A DNA stretch of 64,000 bases, taken from NCBI GenBank assembly GCA_025200525.1, contig CM045761.1:139564223-139628222 (forward strand), given 5' to 3'. The notes under the pieces are model-generated. The model made no database searches, was not told the DNA's origin, and worked only from the letters and a program-made list of their open reading frames with translations. The stretch's first letter is position 1, and the number at the start of each line of letters is the position of its first letter. Below are positions 1-11,420 of the stretch, in pieces. Position numbers and translations under genes: made by a program. This DNA comes from Camellia lanceoleosa (Eukaryota > Streptophyta > Magnoliopsida > Ericales > Theaceae).

Positions 1-594
1 AACATGTGTATTTGTTATGATTAGGTCTAACTTGAATTGTTATTCCTGTTGAATTGGAAGTAATGATAATAAAAGATGAAATCTGTTGAGTTATTTGGCG
101 AGTTCGAGCCATAAGTGGAAAGTGAAATGCCATAGACAATGTGTCATAGGCGGTAGACATTCGTGTCATGAATATTGTAACTCGATTATAGTGTGTTAAC
201 CATGTATCGATGCTAATACTTTAGTTAATTCTTATGCTTGGTTTAGTATTTCTCTCTTGGTCGTGGCTCACCCTATATAGAACTTTATTTTTCGTGTTCG
301 TGGTTCACTCCTCCAAGGACATAGCTTGTGAGGATTGGACTTGAAGATTTGTTTATTTACTTTTATTTGTTTTATTTGAATAATGTAATCTTTCAAGCCT
401 AGGGCTTTATCTGTTTCTGAGTTAGAACTCAGTGAATTGTGTCCAAGTGTTGGCTTGGCAAGATGTAAGCCTTTAGGGCGTTTATTATGATATTTCAATT
501 CATGAGATTCGGATGATTGATGTAATAAAATGCTTTCTTTTAATAATGCATGTTTTGTTTTATATTTAATGAGTTGGATTTTGAGGGCGTTACA
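1..594 (+). mobile_element. 3' end of a Ty3/gypsy LTR, cut by the window start
   Basis: The stretch ends in GGGCGTTACA and is not followed by a primer-binding site, so it is a 3' LTR or a solo LTR. Its layout matches the ends of the LTRs at 14879-19063 and 58255-60754: a GGCTCAC promoter-proximal block near 265, a 'gatgtaagcc-ttagggc' block near 462 and an AATAAAA polyadenylation-like stretch near 525. No coding sequence is visible. The short minus-strand ORF at 268-630 is an LTR by-product. Confidence 0.55.
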
Positions 595-1066
595 GTTACA
601 ACATTTGTGATTTTCTATAATTTTAAACAATTTTGTTACTCCAATTAGTGATGGCGTTATGTATTTTATGTTTTATATTATAAAACTTGGTGACTTGATT
701 ATGATATTTGTGCTTTCTAAAATTGTAAATATTTTTTATTACGCCAATTAATGATGTGATTATACATTTTGTAGTTAATGAGTAAAATAGTCTTTTTTTA
801 TATTAATTTTACTTAATAAAAATAGATGAAAGATTTATATTAAAAATGAATAAAAAATTAAGTATAAATTGACAAAATTATAAATTAATAATTTATTTTA
901 TTATAAGACTCTATTCATAAATGTTTTAATTTTTTTTTATAATGATTATTACATAATTTTGGCCTCATTTTCTCCAAAAATTTGGAACAAACATCCAAAT
1001 TTTGTCAAAATCAAAATTCCCTCATTAATTGTTTTTGACAAATCCCTAGACCCTTTCTTTAGCCCA

Positions 1067-1069
<3 letters not shown>
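595..1069. other. AT-rich spacer without recognisable gene
   Basis: This is AT-rich sequence with many A/T runs. I see no ORF with family resemblance, no RNA gene and no clear terminal repeats. Confidence 0.6.

Positions 1070-1104
<35 letters not shown>
1070..1104. repeat. (GA)n microsatellite
   Basis: About 17 uninterrupted GA dinucleotides are read directly from the sequence. Similar GA/CT tracts recur at 4889, 12453, 15724 and 56964, often near promoters or 5' leaders. Confidence 0.95.
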
Positions 1105-1106
<2 letters not shown>

Positions 1107-1157
1107 ATTTTTAGACTTGGGGTGTTCCACGAGCTCGTGGACCAAATTTATACCCCT

Positions 1158-1727
1158 ATATGTGAGTAATGGTTATGAGATATATGATATTGGTTATGAG
1201 GCAAATGGTGTTAGTTATGAGATGTGGTTATGACATAAGTGGGTAAATGTTATGAGATATATGATTAATGATTATTAGATATGTGATTTTGGTTATGAGC
1301 AGAGTGATGTAGTTATAAGTCAAAGGGTGTTTGATTATGAGATATGTGATTAATGGTTATGAGATATATAATGTTGGTTATGATCAAAGTGGTGTGGTTA
1401 TGAGATATATGACTAGTAATTATGATATATGTGATGTTGGTTATGAGATATGTGAGTAATGGTTATGAGATATTTGATTCGTGATTATAAGATATGTGAT
1501 TTTGGTTATGAGCAAAGTCGTGTTAATGAGTGTTTGGTTATGCTATATGTGTTAGTGGTTATGAGATATGAGATATTAGTTATGATCAAAATGGTGTTAG
1601 TTATGAGATATGTGACTAGTGGTTATGAGATATGTAATATTGGTTATGAAAAAAAGGTGTTTGTTATGAGATATGTGATTAGTGGTTATGAGATATGTGA
1701 CTAGTGGTTATGAGATATGTGATGTTA
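1158..1727 (+). repeat. Minisatellite built on GGTTATGAGATATGTGAT
   Basis: About 570 bp consist of imperfect tandem copies of a roughly 20-22 bp unit (GGTTATGAGATATGTGAT plus a variable TAGT/GTTA linker), with some longer units carrying an AAAGTGGTGT insert. It creates a low-complexity 81-residue ORF (1459-1704) that I do not regard as a gene. The last copies (1640-1720) are the most regular, with a 22-bp period. Confidence 0.9.
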
Positions 1728-1813
1728 GGACCCTTGGACAACATTCCCTCTCCATATCGTAGAAAATGTCATTATTTACAGTGAACAAAGAATGTGGTAA
1801 ATAAGTCATCAAT
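1728..1813. other. Short spacer before solo LTR 1
   Basis: Unique-looking sequence between the minisatellite and the TSD. Nothing is recognised in it. Confidence 0.5.
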
Positions 1814-3334
1814 ATTAGTGTGGATGCGCCTTTTTCCCGCCCCCTTTTGGAAGGTTTTGAAAAAAAATGCCTCACATTTCGGACTCTCGCGGTTCTGAAT
1901 CTAATCTCACAAATGCAATGTGAAACTGATAAACACCGAAGAGTCCAAATCCGACAAATCTTTTTAGAAAATCGATTTTAAATCAAATAATGCCAAAATT
2001 GGACTGCTTTGCCAGATACAGAGCCGCCACCTAAATATTTTTTGTTTTAGGAAAATTTAGGAAACCTTGACTCGTGCTAAAGGCCACGTGTCCGTCATCA
2101 CCAAAGTTGCCTCAGCTTGGGAACTTAGGTACGAAAGGGAAAGGTCATGAATTGAGCACCCCTGCTCGCCCGATCAAAGATCAGCCTCTACTAACCATGA
2201 TATGAGATTTTGTAAACATTATGTATTCTTATTCTGATTATTAAACTAGCCAACATTATTATGTGATACGCATAAGCAAGTATAGACTAGTTTGCAAGAC
2301 TTGGAACAATTCAACTCTTGTTTGTTTGCGAAAATGGTTTGAATTTGCCACCTCAAGTGGGCTTAAAGATGCGGATTTGCCACCAAACATAGTGGGCTTA
2401 AAACATGATTTGCCACTCAACAAAATAAGCTAAAAACTTACATTTGTTGAAACGTTCCTATTCAAACAGCAAGCCTTCATCCACAGGCATTCAAGCAATT
2501 TAGCATTTAAGCACATAGCCTCATGGCAAGCATGTTAGACATGGCAACATTCACGCTTATGCAAGTATGCTAAAGCATAAAAACTCATCTATTACTCCGA
2601 GCTAGGAAAATATGAGTTAGAAAATAATGCATGATTCCTAACTATACAAAGTGTTTAATGCAACACATGCAATATGCGATTTAATAGGCTCAGCTACTAA
2701 TATGGCATATGATTTGATTTGAACAACATGCGATTAAACACGTATTCAAAGAAGTATTGAAATGACAATGCAGTTTGAATGATGCGCCGAGCCTCGGTGC
2801 ATGCAATACGAATGAATGGATGCAAGCATAAGGTATGCTAATTGAAATATGTTCCTAATCTAACTATTGAAAGAGATTAAATAAAAGGAAGAAAGACGTG
2901 GGGTTGGAAGACATACACACACGCACGCACACTTATTACAACATTACACCCTCATGAAGGAGGGTCCAAATAAATAGAAGCTAACTAGCTACGCTAATTA
3001 AGCTAAATAATTATTACAAAACTCGAAACTAATTAACTATTCTAGTTAACTAATGATTACAAACAGAAATCAAATAACTAGTTAAACTAACTAATTATTT
3101 ACAACACTTAATTAGCTATAACTAATTAATTACAACATGTATCTAAGCTAGATATTTAAGCGATAAGTAAACTTGAAATGCAAGAGAGGCTCATGCACGT
3201 GTTCGGTTTTCACCCGAAAAGGGATTGTCTTGCTGCTGCATGTCTCTGTTTGCATATTTGAACACCAAAGAAGCTGTCCACTTCCAGAACACCTCTGCTC
3301 CACCTCAGGAACACACTGCGCAAATTTCATTGGT

Positions 3335-3398
3335 GGCCGACAAGGGGCCGGTCGGCTACCATTGGTGGCCGGTCGGCCATTGGTGATGGTTGTCGGCC
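3335..3398. repeat. Palindromic GCCGGTCGGC array in solo LTR 1 (first)
   Basis: GC-rich near-palindromes lie in AT-rich surroundings: GCCGACAAGG (3336), GCCGGTCGGC (3347 and 3368) and a TCGGCC copy (393-398). The last copies are 20-21 bp apart. The linkers contain a repeated 'attggt'. Confidence 0.75.
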
Positions 3399-4888
3399 AC
3401 TGATGGTCTAAGCTTCCTTGTTGCAACAGAGAGCAAAACAGAGTATTTCTCTGGGTTGTTTGCACACTTTGCCTCTTTTTTTCATGGGGAAATCAAAGGA
3501 GGGACAAGTTTTAGTTCCCAAACCATCAATCAAGCACTTTCATTGCATGATGGCTTGTGAAACCAATTATGCAAGATCAATGAATGCACAACAAGACCAA
3601 AATGTCCATCACCCTATCATGCAGGATCAAGGGCAATGGAGACCAAGGAAAGTGGCACATTTCATCACTGTTGAGTATGAAATGTCCCATTTTCCTTGTG
3701 TTCGAATTAACATCCGATTCGAACACATGCAATGCAACACGAAAGATGTTTATCTTGCCTTTTTTACTTGTCAATTTTTGTTTACTCATTTTAATTACCA
3801 AACCATTCCTTAATCCAATTGTCCATTGGTGAGTGTCCTCTAATGGAAAGAGGACTCAAACCCCAAGTTACTTTGGGCATGAAAGAGGCATTACACTGTT
3901 GGTAATGAACCCCCTAAGGAATTAAACCATTAGGTGTAGCACCTCTATTTCACACTTAGGCAAAGAAGTGGTTTGAAACCATTGTCAAAGCAAATCAAAA
4001 GTGAAGAATTGAGGGGGGATTGCAGAGGTGATTAGGTGCTAGAAATGAATGATAAAAGCACTAAAACATGCAATCAACTCAAGCCAATGATAGTTAAAGC
4101 CTTAAAATACTAAACTAGTGAAAGAATTAACACTATAACCATGCCATGCAAGGTTCAAATAAAACAAATAACCAAAAGCAGAGGCAAAACAGCCTTAAAT
4201 ATAGTCTAAAACATGCTAGACTTAAGTCATGAAAAGTTAAAACATCAAGCTAATGAATGGGATTGCACTACAACTATGCAAAACATGACTCAAAAAAACC
4301 AACCAGCCCAAAACAGAGCTAAAACAGGTTATTTCAGAAGCTAAGACATGCTAGACTTGAGCTAAGTTAGGCTAAAAAAACATGCTAACATATGAAGCTA
4401 ACTAGGCATGAAAACAAGACACAAGGGGGGGAGGCTAACCCCTCCAATTTTGGACTTCAAAATGAGTTTTTTTACCACTGAAAACCCTCTGAAATTCAGT
4501 GGTTAAAAGGCCCAAAAAAGTTGATTTGAAAGTGATGAATAAAGGCACAAAGCTTTACAAACTAACAAACAAGAAGGGTGAACCACCCCCTAACTTAAAA
4601 AGGGTTCAAACCAGCACTTTTAGGCTACCAAAAAAGAGTTTTTCTCAGCTCAAAACCAGCCCCAAAATAGTAAGAAAAGATGGTAAAACAAACTTTCAAA
4701 ATAAAGTAAACAAGACAAGCATACTACCTCTTGAAGCAAAGGGGAATTCTAGGCACAAGAACAAGCTAAAACCACCTTCAAGGGCTCCAAGATGACCTGA
4801 AATAACCTCAGCTCAAAGGTAAGAGGATTTGATTTAGGATGTGTATGCAAAAGTGTAGAGAAAACAAGCACTTAGGCATAAAATTGTA

Positions 4889-4909
4889 AGAGAGAGAGAG
4901 AGAGAGAGA
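4889..4909. repeat. (AG)n microsatellite upstream of LTR TATA box
   Basis: About ten AG dinucleotides lie 50 bp upstream of TATATATA at 4959. The position fits a GAGA-type promoter element, but that role is inference. Confidence 0.85.
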
Positions 4910-4958
4910 TTTTTGCTCTGAATTTTTCTAACCCTCAAAAATGGGGGAGAAACCCCCC

Positions 4959-4966
4959 TATATATA
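4959..4966 (+). promoter_or_regulatory. TATA box of solo LTR 1
   Basis: TATATATA follows a C-run in GA-rich context, about 410 bp before the LTR end. It implies plus-strand transcription starting near 4990. Confidence 0.55.
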
Positions 4967-5090
4967 GAAAAACATGCCTTAAGCTTAGAAACATCCTACC
5001 ATACACGTGTAGGAAGATGCAGCTCATTGTGCTAATAGCTGGCACAATTAGCAACAAATATCAACAAATATCTAGAAAAAGAGACTGGTG

Positions 5091-5181
5091 GCCGTCGGCC
5101 ACCATTGGTAGCCGATCAGCTACCACTGATGGCCGACATGCAAAAGCCATGGCCAACAGCCTCTGGTGGTGGCCGATAGGT
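5091..5181. repeat. Palindromic GCCG array in solo LTR 1 (second), 20-21 bp phased
   Basis: Five copies start at 5091 (GCCGTCGGCC), 5111 (GCCGATCAGC), 5132 (GCCGACATG), 5152 (GCCAACAGC) and 5172 (GCCGATAGG). The steps are 20, 21, 20 and 20 bp. The array lies downstream of the TATA box, in the presumed transcribed part of the LTR. Confidence 0.8.
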
Positions 5182-5539
5182 CACCACAAGGTTCCAGGCA
5201 CCAAGTTTTGATACAAAACAAGGCACAGAAAGGACAAGGTCTAAAGGCTCAAAGATAGGATGTTTTGCCAAAGACTTCGGGCACTCAAAACAAACACATG
5301 CAATCATAATCATCAAATGCACAAGTGATGATGTCCAAGTCTTAAGGACGGTCAAAAATGAGGTGTCTACAATTAGTATCAATGACATAACAAATAAACA
5401 AATTGTTGTTAGAATATTATTTATGACATGCAAAAAAAAGAAAGTTAAAAGTGAAAAATTACGACTTGCATTTATTGTATATCGTTAATGTGATGCCGTA
5501 AAAACTTTGTTGTAGATCTGAACTACTGGCTAAAGCTAG

Positions 5540-6013
5540 CATGCTCAACTATAAGTCCCACTCCTCTCATATGGCCATCAAGTCTAATTCTTCTTCAACC
5601 AATGATGATACACCTTTTTCTCAACCCTATCTTTAAAGAATCCTAGTAGGAGCTCTCTAATATTTGACAATCATATGATTTTGTGTTTTCTGTCAACTAT
5701 GCTTGTGAATTTATGCAAAACCCTATACATCATCATTTGGCTATGGTAAAAAGGCTTCTTCGATATCTCAAGGGTACTTTGAGCCATGGTCTTCAATTTT
5801 CTCCAAGCGCTTTCACTCTTCATGCCTTCTCTGATTCAGATTGGGTAGGTAATACTATTGACAAACGATCAACCACAGGGTACTATGTTTTTCTAGGCCT
5901 TAATCTTGTGTCTTGGGTAGCTAAGAAACAGTCCACTGTCTCATGGTCCTCTATAGAAGTAGAATATAGAGCTTTTGCTCAAACCTCAGCAGAGCTCATC
6001 TAGCTTAGCATGT
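5540..6013 (+). pseudogene. Ty1/copia reverse transcriptase/RNase H fragment
   Basis: Translation gives the end of copia RT and the start of RNase H. A decayed stretch (about 5590-5680) resembles the usual 'YRSxVGALQYLT' block. It is followed by 'LRYLKGTLSHGLQF', 'FSDSDWVGN', 'RSTTGYYVFLG' and 'SWVAKKQSTVSWSS'. The RNase H aspartate-containing DSDW motif and the 'STTG' block are clear. In-frame stops occur at 5632-5634, around 5660 and at 6001-6003 (TGG to TAG inside 'ELIWL'). There are no LTRs, gag or integrase. It is bounded by solo LTR 1 on the left and a reverse LTR end on the right. Confidence 0.9.
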
Positions 6014-6696
6014 TACGGTAGACACCCTATTTTGACTGGCCTTAAGACTTGTGCGCCATTTTCTGAACACCCGATGATGATGATCGAGATGTGCTATTTT
6101 TATGAATTCTTCAGCAAGAAGTCTAAACTCAGGCTTTAATTTCAACCTTAAACCCATTTTGGCTAAAACATTTTTAGACCAAATTAAAGCCCTTTTTCAA
6201 AATATGTTTGGTTGCGCAGTTTCAAACATTTCTACAATGTCTCGAGGCTTGCCTTTTCAAACTCTAAACGTTGTCTTTTTTCAGTGGATCGAGCGAAAGA
6301 TATAGTAAGAATGAATGGAAATTGTGAAATTCTCTAAAATACTTGTTTCTCCTTTTAAATCATGCTAGTTTTACCCTATTGATTTACTGGTGTATTTTTC
6401 ATATGGTCGTACAACAACTCATGGTCGGATGAAAAATGTAGCCGGCTAGATGAATAATAGTACAATCGGCTGAAATGTTCGGGTACAGAGCATTTTTTGA
6501 AATTTTGGCTTTTTCTGTGACTTTTTCACAAATATTTTAGATATTTTGACCCCTAAAGTCTGTATAAAGATGTCTCAGCTTCGTTTTTTAGGGTTACAAA
6601 TTTTCAAAAGCCAAGAGACTTGTTTTTGAGAGCTTATCACTTTACCTCCCCTCCAACCTCCATTTTCCACACACAAACCACCTAAACTCCATTAAG
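6014..6696 (-). mobile_element. Reverse-oriented LTR fragment of the same family as solo LTRs 1 and 2
   Basis: The first bases (TAGACACCCTATTTTGAC, 6018-6035, followed by a 'ggccttaagacttg' stretch) are close to the reverse complement of the last 40 bp of solo LTR 1. This is therefore an LTR end facing left, abutting the copia RNase H fragment. A weak array (ATGGTCG at 6404 and 6421, CCGG at 442, TCGGC at 466) resembles the GCCGG arrays of that family but with 17- and 24-bp steps. The inner boundary is not defined. Confidence 0.45.
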
Positions 6697-6918
6697 CCTC
6701 TGTTAGGAAGAAGGGTTGGGTCGGGTTTAGGATTATTTTAGCCACAAAAAGATAAAATAGGCTTTTTAGCCCAATAAAACAAAACATTACATCCAACCCA
6801 TAATCATTCTATTATTTCTCTCACAAAAAGTCAAAAAAGCCAAAAAGTCCTTCCCAAATGAGACTTTTTAGCCCCAGGCTAAAATAGCCAAAAAGCGAAC
6901 CCACTTCCCAAACGAACC
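6697..6918. mobile_element. MITE-like element (hAT-type ends)
   Basis: About 220 bp with loosely inverted ends. The left side carries 'ctgttaggaag' and the right end reads as the reverse complement of 'gggttcgtttgggaag'. The inside is rich in repeated TTTTAGCC / GGCTAAAA words. The 'gttcgtttgggaag' terminus is typical of small non-autonomous plant DNA transposons. Exact ends and TSD are not resolved. Confidence 0.5.
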
Positions 6919-7664
6919 CTAAAGCTTAATTACAAGCTCATTTTTGTGGATTCTAAGAACTATAAGCCATATCTAAAGGACCTTGAGGGTGCCCAGGAGT
7001 TTGACAACCAAGAAACTCACCCTCTTTTAAGAGGTGAAACTTTAAAACTTTTCTCACTTTCTCTTATTCTTTTTTCATCTTTAAGCTTTGAATTTCATTA
7101 TCAGCTTGTTGTAATCATGTGATGAGTCCTCATGGATGTGGAGGGAAGTAGAAAGTAGCTACCCATCTGTACGAGCACGAAATATTGTTCTCTTATAATC
7201 CTATTGAACAAGATTGCGCTCCTCCGTACGACGTCGCTTTACTCCCTGAAAACACAAACGTGAGCTAGCCGGCGTGTGTGTGCCGGATACCTCTCCGATG
7301 CCTAAGTCAGCAGAAATAGACAAATGGACAAAAGCTCTGTGTATTCGGGAATCAAGGTTGTGTTACCTCTCCATAGGTGATGTTGTGAGCTTTTATAGGT
7401 TCCGCGTGGCACAATCCTAGTAGGACTATTACTCCTCTATGTAGAGTCCTCCTAGGAGTCATACTCTTGAAAGATAATGCTTATCCTTCAACACCTCCCT
7501 CACTGCTTAAGCCAAGTGAGATGGCTTTACCATGGTTGGATGTCAATATGACCGAGGTAAGCCTGGCTATGTTAAGCAGCAGAGTAGACCGAACTATATC
7601 TAGTTTGGTTCTTCCTTTCACTGCCCTTACCTTAGTTTCTCTTGTACAAACCATGGTATGCTTA
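6919..7664. other. Intergenic/LTR-derived sequence, possibly minus-strand gypsy LTR
   Basis: No coding sequence is recognised. 7220-7310 read on the minus strand ('gctgacttaggcatcggagag', a 'gccgg' block, then an AG-terminated T-rich tract) resembles the end of another gypsy LTR family. 7395-7465 contains inverted 'cctaggaggact'-type words. The interpretation is tentative. Confidence 0.3.
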
Positions 7665-7844
7665 GACTGAGCTAGCAAATAGCATGGTCCTGACCGAGCT
7701 AACCATACTACGCTATGACCGAGCTAACTTTGAGTATGGTGACCGGTGCTGACTGCAAAGCTTCCTTAGACCGGACTAACTTTAAGGCTCTCTCGGACCG
7801 GGATAACAAGAGGGCTCTCTGGGACCGAGATAACAATAGGGCTC
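7665..7844 (+). repeat. GACCGAGCTAAC repeat, grading into a 27-bp minisatellite
   Basis: Copies of GACCGRGCTAAC start at 7665, 7692, 7717, 7741, 7769, 7796 and 7823. The last three are exactly 27 bp apart and share the tail 'aagagggctctctgg'. The array continues after solo LTR 2 at 12013. Counting the TSD once, the interrupted step is also 27 bp, so the LTR landed inside the array. Confidence 0.85.
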
Positions 7845-9126
7845 TGTAGCACGTCCGCGGGAGACCTCGCGCTACAGTTCGGACTCGATTTGTGTCGGTT
7901 CTAAATCTGAACCAAAGAGTCCAAATCCGGCAAATCGTTTTGAAGAAAAACAGATTTTGAAAAGAAGTGCCAAACATGGACTGCTTTGCCAGATACAGAG
8001 TCGCCACCTAAATATTTTAAAATGGGAAATTTAGGAAACCCTGACTCGGTGCCGAAGGCCACATGTCCGTCATCACCAAAGTGGTCTTGGCTCGGGAGCT
8101 TGGGTACGATCGGGGAAGGTCAGCTATGAGCACCCCCTTTCGCCCGGTCCGAGGACCGGCCTCTACTAACCGTGATATCCGTTTTTGAAAACATTACATG
8201 CTCTTATCCCAATTATTAGCCTAGAATTACTATGTTATGCGCGCAGCAAACAAGTATAGACTAGATTGCCTAATTTGGAAATAAACATTGCATATCCGTT
8301 CGTTTTGAAAACATTTCGGGATTTGCTACTCGCAAGTAGGCTAAAACACGGATTTCAACGAGTTTTCCCAACTCAAGCAACCCAACCTCCACCCACAGGC
8401 ATTCAAACAGTTTATCATGTAAGCATTTAGCCACATGGCAAGCATACTGTCATGGAAACATTTACACGCATGTGATATGCTAAAGCATAAATACTTACAT
8501 CGTACTCCGTGCCAAAACAAGAAACTAGTTAGCAAACATGCGTGTCCTAGTTCATGTTAAATGGCTAATGCATCACACACAGAGATGTAATCTAGAGTAG
8601 GCTCGGCTAACCCTAAACATGGCACATGAGATGCAACAACTATCACGTATTCAATTCGGAATTGAAAGTACGATGCAGTTTGTATGATGTGCCGAGCCCG
8701 ATGCGTGTAAACAAATGCGTGGATGCACACATGCATTGCATAAGGTATGCTAATTTAAATATGCCCTAATCTACCACTGTAAGCAGGTAAATAAAAGGGT
8801 GAAAGAAATGGGGATTGGAAGACATACACCCACTCACACACACTTATTACAATTGCACCTCACTCGGAGGGACCAAATAAATATACAGACCGAATAAATA
8901 ATTAACTACCCTAGCTAATTAAATATTACAAACCCTTAACTAATTAACAAATTAATTAAGCTATTTAAAGCAGTAAAATGGCCTCGGGAAGAGGGATGCA
9001 CGCATGCTTAGATTGGCTTCGCTCGGAAACTCGCTGCCATTACACTGTTGCCTCTGTTTACACTGCCCTGCTCCTCTGAAAATTGCCAAAGTCCCAGGAT
9101 TGCTTCTCTGAGTGCTGTGGAAAACC

Positions 9127-9234
9127 ATCGGCTAAGGGGAATGGCCACCGGCCAAGGGAAATGATCACCGGCCACAAATTAATCCATCGGCTGACAATGG
9201 ATGGCCGGTCGGCACTATATGCAGCCGACCGGCC
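9127..9234. repeat. Palindromic CCGGC array in solo LTR 2, 20-bp phased
   Basis: The core ATCGGC/ACCGGC starts at 9127, 9147 and 9167, exactly 20 bp apart, with purine linkers of the type AAGGGGAATGG. A second pair, GCCGGTCGGC at 9204 and GCCGACCGGC at 9224, is again 20 bp apart. Confidence 0.85.
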
Positions 9235-10384
9235 AAAACTTCCTGCAGAACCTGCAATTGACAGCAGCAGAGGGCAAGCAGTGTATGGCATGGAATTTTC
9301 AAGCAAATGTGTGCACCAACACATCCCTTATCATGCTTTTGACTCAAAGGGGTATGTTTCTTGATTCTCGGACCACCAATCGCGCATTTCGATGCGTGAT
9401 GGCCCAAGAAACCAAGTATGCACTTTGATTTCAAATGCATGCAATGCAAACAAGCAAACAAGGGTGCTCAAACCTCTATCATGACTTGGTCAAGAGGCTT
9501 AGCATGCATGTCGATGCAATGAAGTCCTGAACATGTCAACTAGTATGCAATATGGCAATACAATGCAATCATGCAAGTAAGCATACAAGACAAGCATGCG
9601 AATCAATGGAAGGATGGTCTTATACATGAATTAGGCAACTCAAATAGTCCTAAAATCAGTGGCCAAAATGCTAAGTCAAGAGGGCCAAACACACATGCAC
9701 ACATGTATAAGTTAAGGCACCAACACTTAAGCATAATTAAGCAACTCTTAAACACATCTAAGAGGCACAAACATGGACAATTAGCATACATGAAAAGCTC
9801 TGAAATCATGCAAAACATGGTGCCAAACCAAGCTAAACAAGACCAAACAAAGTATGCAAATAGCCCGAGTGCTTGAAGCAAGGTAATGAGGCTTTGAACC
9901 ACACTTGACAAGACCAATCATGGCAAGACTCGAGCAACCAAAAACAGGTTTTCAGCATGTGAAAATACACCCAAAACTCACACTCACGGCATCCTAAAAG
10001 CTCTAAACACACAAGCATGCACAAGGCACCCTTGAATGCATAAAAGGACACACCCTTAAAGCATGAAAGAGATGACAAAAATGAACATGTGAGCATGGAT
10101 TAGGGTCTGAAATAGCATGTAAGAGGGTCCCAAACCCTTGAAATCATGGAGGCAATGCATGCTACACATTCACCTACTTGAAGCATACAAGCTACAATGC
10201 AAAGGGGGTATACTAAGCATGGCAAGCATGACCAAATTGACACCAAACAGAACTTAAACATGTTAAAACATGACCAAAAACTTCACGAAGCTAAGTCAAA
10301 ACATGCAAGCATGGTGGTCCAAATGCGAGGTGCCTTTCTAGGCAAAATGGAGGAATACAAGGCAAGTGGCACATGGGAGCTTCA

Positions 10385-10745
10385 AACAGGTGAGGGCCCT
10401 TCTACAATGTTGTAGAGGGGCCCAAAATATGACTATTTACAGCAGATGTCCGAGCCAAAATCAGTATACAAATAGGCTCAAAATGTCATACAAAACAAGG
10501 GCAAAATGAGGCCACAACACAAGGTATATAAAGGGTGCACCAAATAGTCAAAGACCCTTCATGAGACATGTAGAGGAGGTCAAAATAAGACACTATTCAG
10601 GCCTGTCGAAGACCCAAAAACAGAAGCATGGTAGGCTAACAAAGCATGCAAAAGTGGGGGCCAAAGAGGGGGTATAATGGTAAGTACTACATGGAGACCC
10701 CCAACAGCGTTGAGCCCTTCTTCAATGTTGAAGAAGGGCTCAAAA
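10385..10745 (+). repeat. Three hairpin-bearing repeats with compensatory stem changes
   Basis: Three homologous segments each hold an inverted repeat. Copy 1 (about 10391-10424) pairs GGGCCCTTCTACA with TGTAGAGGGGCCC. Copy 2 (about 10552-10581) is degenerate. Copy 3 (10710-10743) is a perfect 16-bp stem, TTGAGCCCTTCTTCAA and its exact reverse complement, separated by TG. Flanks such as 'ggcacatgggag' / 'actacatggagac' and a trailing 'caaaata-gac' support a common origin. Confidence 0.8.
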
Positions 10746-11103
10746 AAAGAAACTTTGTAGTTTACATCGAAGCTCAAAAATACATGCAACTATGGCTTAG
10801 ATATGAACCAAGAAAATGCTAGTTTTGGGAAAAAGTGTGCTTACCCTTGTAGACCAACAAACCAGCACCTCTTGGACCAAGTTTTGGTGCTCCTAAGCTC
10901 TGCAAATGACCTCCCAAATGCTGGAAATGGAAGTGGTGGTGTTGTGCTATGGGTTGGTGAAGGAATGGCCCAAGAACAAGGGTGTTTGGAGGTTGGATGA
11001 GAGAGATATATGGTTGTAGATATATATGTTAGATATATATATCTATTCTCTGGTTTTCTTGCTCAAAAATTCCAACCTTCATCAAAGGAGGAGAGGGCCT
11101 CCT

Positions 11104-11109
11104 TATATA
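11104..11109 (+). promoter_or_regulatory. TATA box of solo LTR 2
   Basis: TATATA in 'ccttatatagg' follows a purine-rich tract, matching the position of the TATA box in solo LTR 1 relative to its downstream GCCGG array. Confidence 0.5.
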
Positions 11110-11420
11110 GGCCAAGCAAAACAAGACTTAGAGGCTAAGTTTCAAAGGGTCAAAGGGTGCAAGGCTTGCAAGGGAAGCTTGGACAGCTGGTAAGGCTTCT
11201 TGAGGAAGCCAAGACAAAGGGGTCAAGGCTTCCTCAAGAAGCCATGAGCAAAGGGTGCAAAATAAGGGCCAAAAGGTGGTTAAGTGTGCAAAATAGGCAT
11301 ATGGATGCACGTGGGTCTGGTTCTGTGTATCCCAGCTGGCACAGCTGGCATGCACTATGCTTGGGGGGTGCAAAGGGTTCAAACCGGCCAGAAGATTCGA
11401 TCATTGTCCAAAATAAAGTG

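Larger units (their letters stand above)
1819..5371 (+). mobile_element. Solo LTR 1 (3,553 bp), Ty3/gypsy, probably Tat/Ogre-like, TSD ATTAG
   Basis: It begins TGTGGATGCG and ends GGTGTCTACA, and is flanked by the 5-bp duplication ATTAG (1814-1818 and 5372-5376). No primer-binding site or internal region follows, so it is a solo LTR left by LTR-LTR recombination. Large parts align by eye with solo LTR 2 (7845-12002). Shared blocks are 'tttgccagatacagag-cgccacctaaat' near 2010 (7987 in LTR 2), 'ggccac-tgtccgtcatcaccaaag', and the 3' end 'caagtctt-agg-ggtcaaaaatg-ggtgtctaca'. A TATA box (TATATATA, 4959-4966) lies 50 bp after a GA tract. Assignment to Tat/Ogre rests on the very long LTR and the remembered style of the TGTCTACA terminus; the TSD is seen directly. 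The ORFs inside are short and not conserved with LTR 2. Confidence 0.85.

Noticed and set aside
268..630. 120-residue minus-strand ORF
   Set aside because: Antisense to an LTR end, with composition that tracks the LTR and no domain.
3148..3813. Overlapping ORFs of 70-131 residues on both strands
   Set aside because: They lie inside solo LTR 1, are not conserved with solo LTR 2, and no family resemblance was seen.
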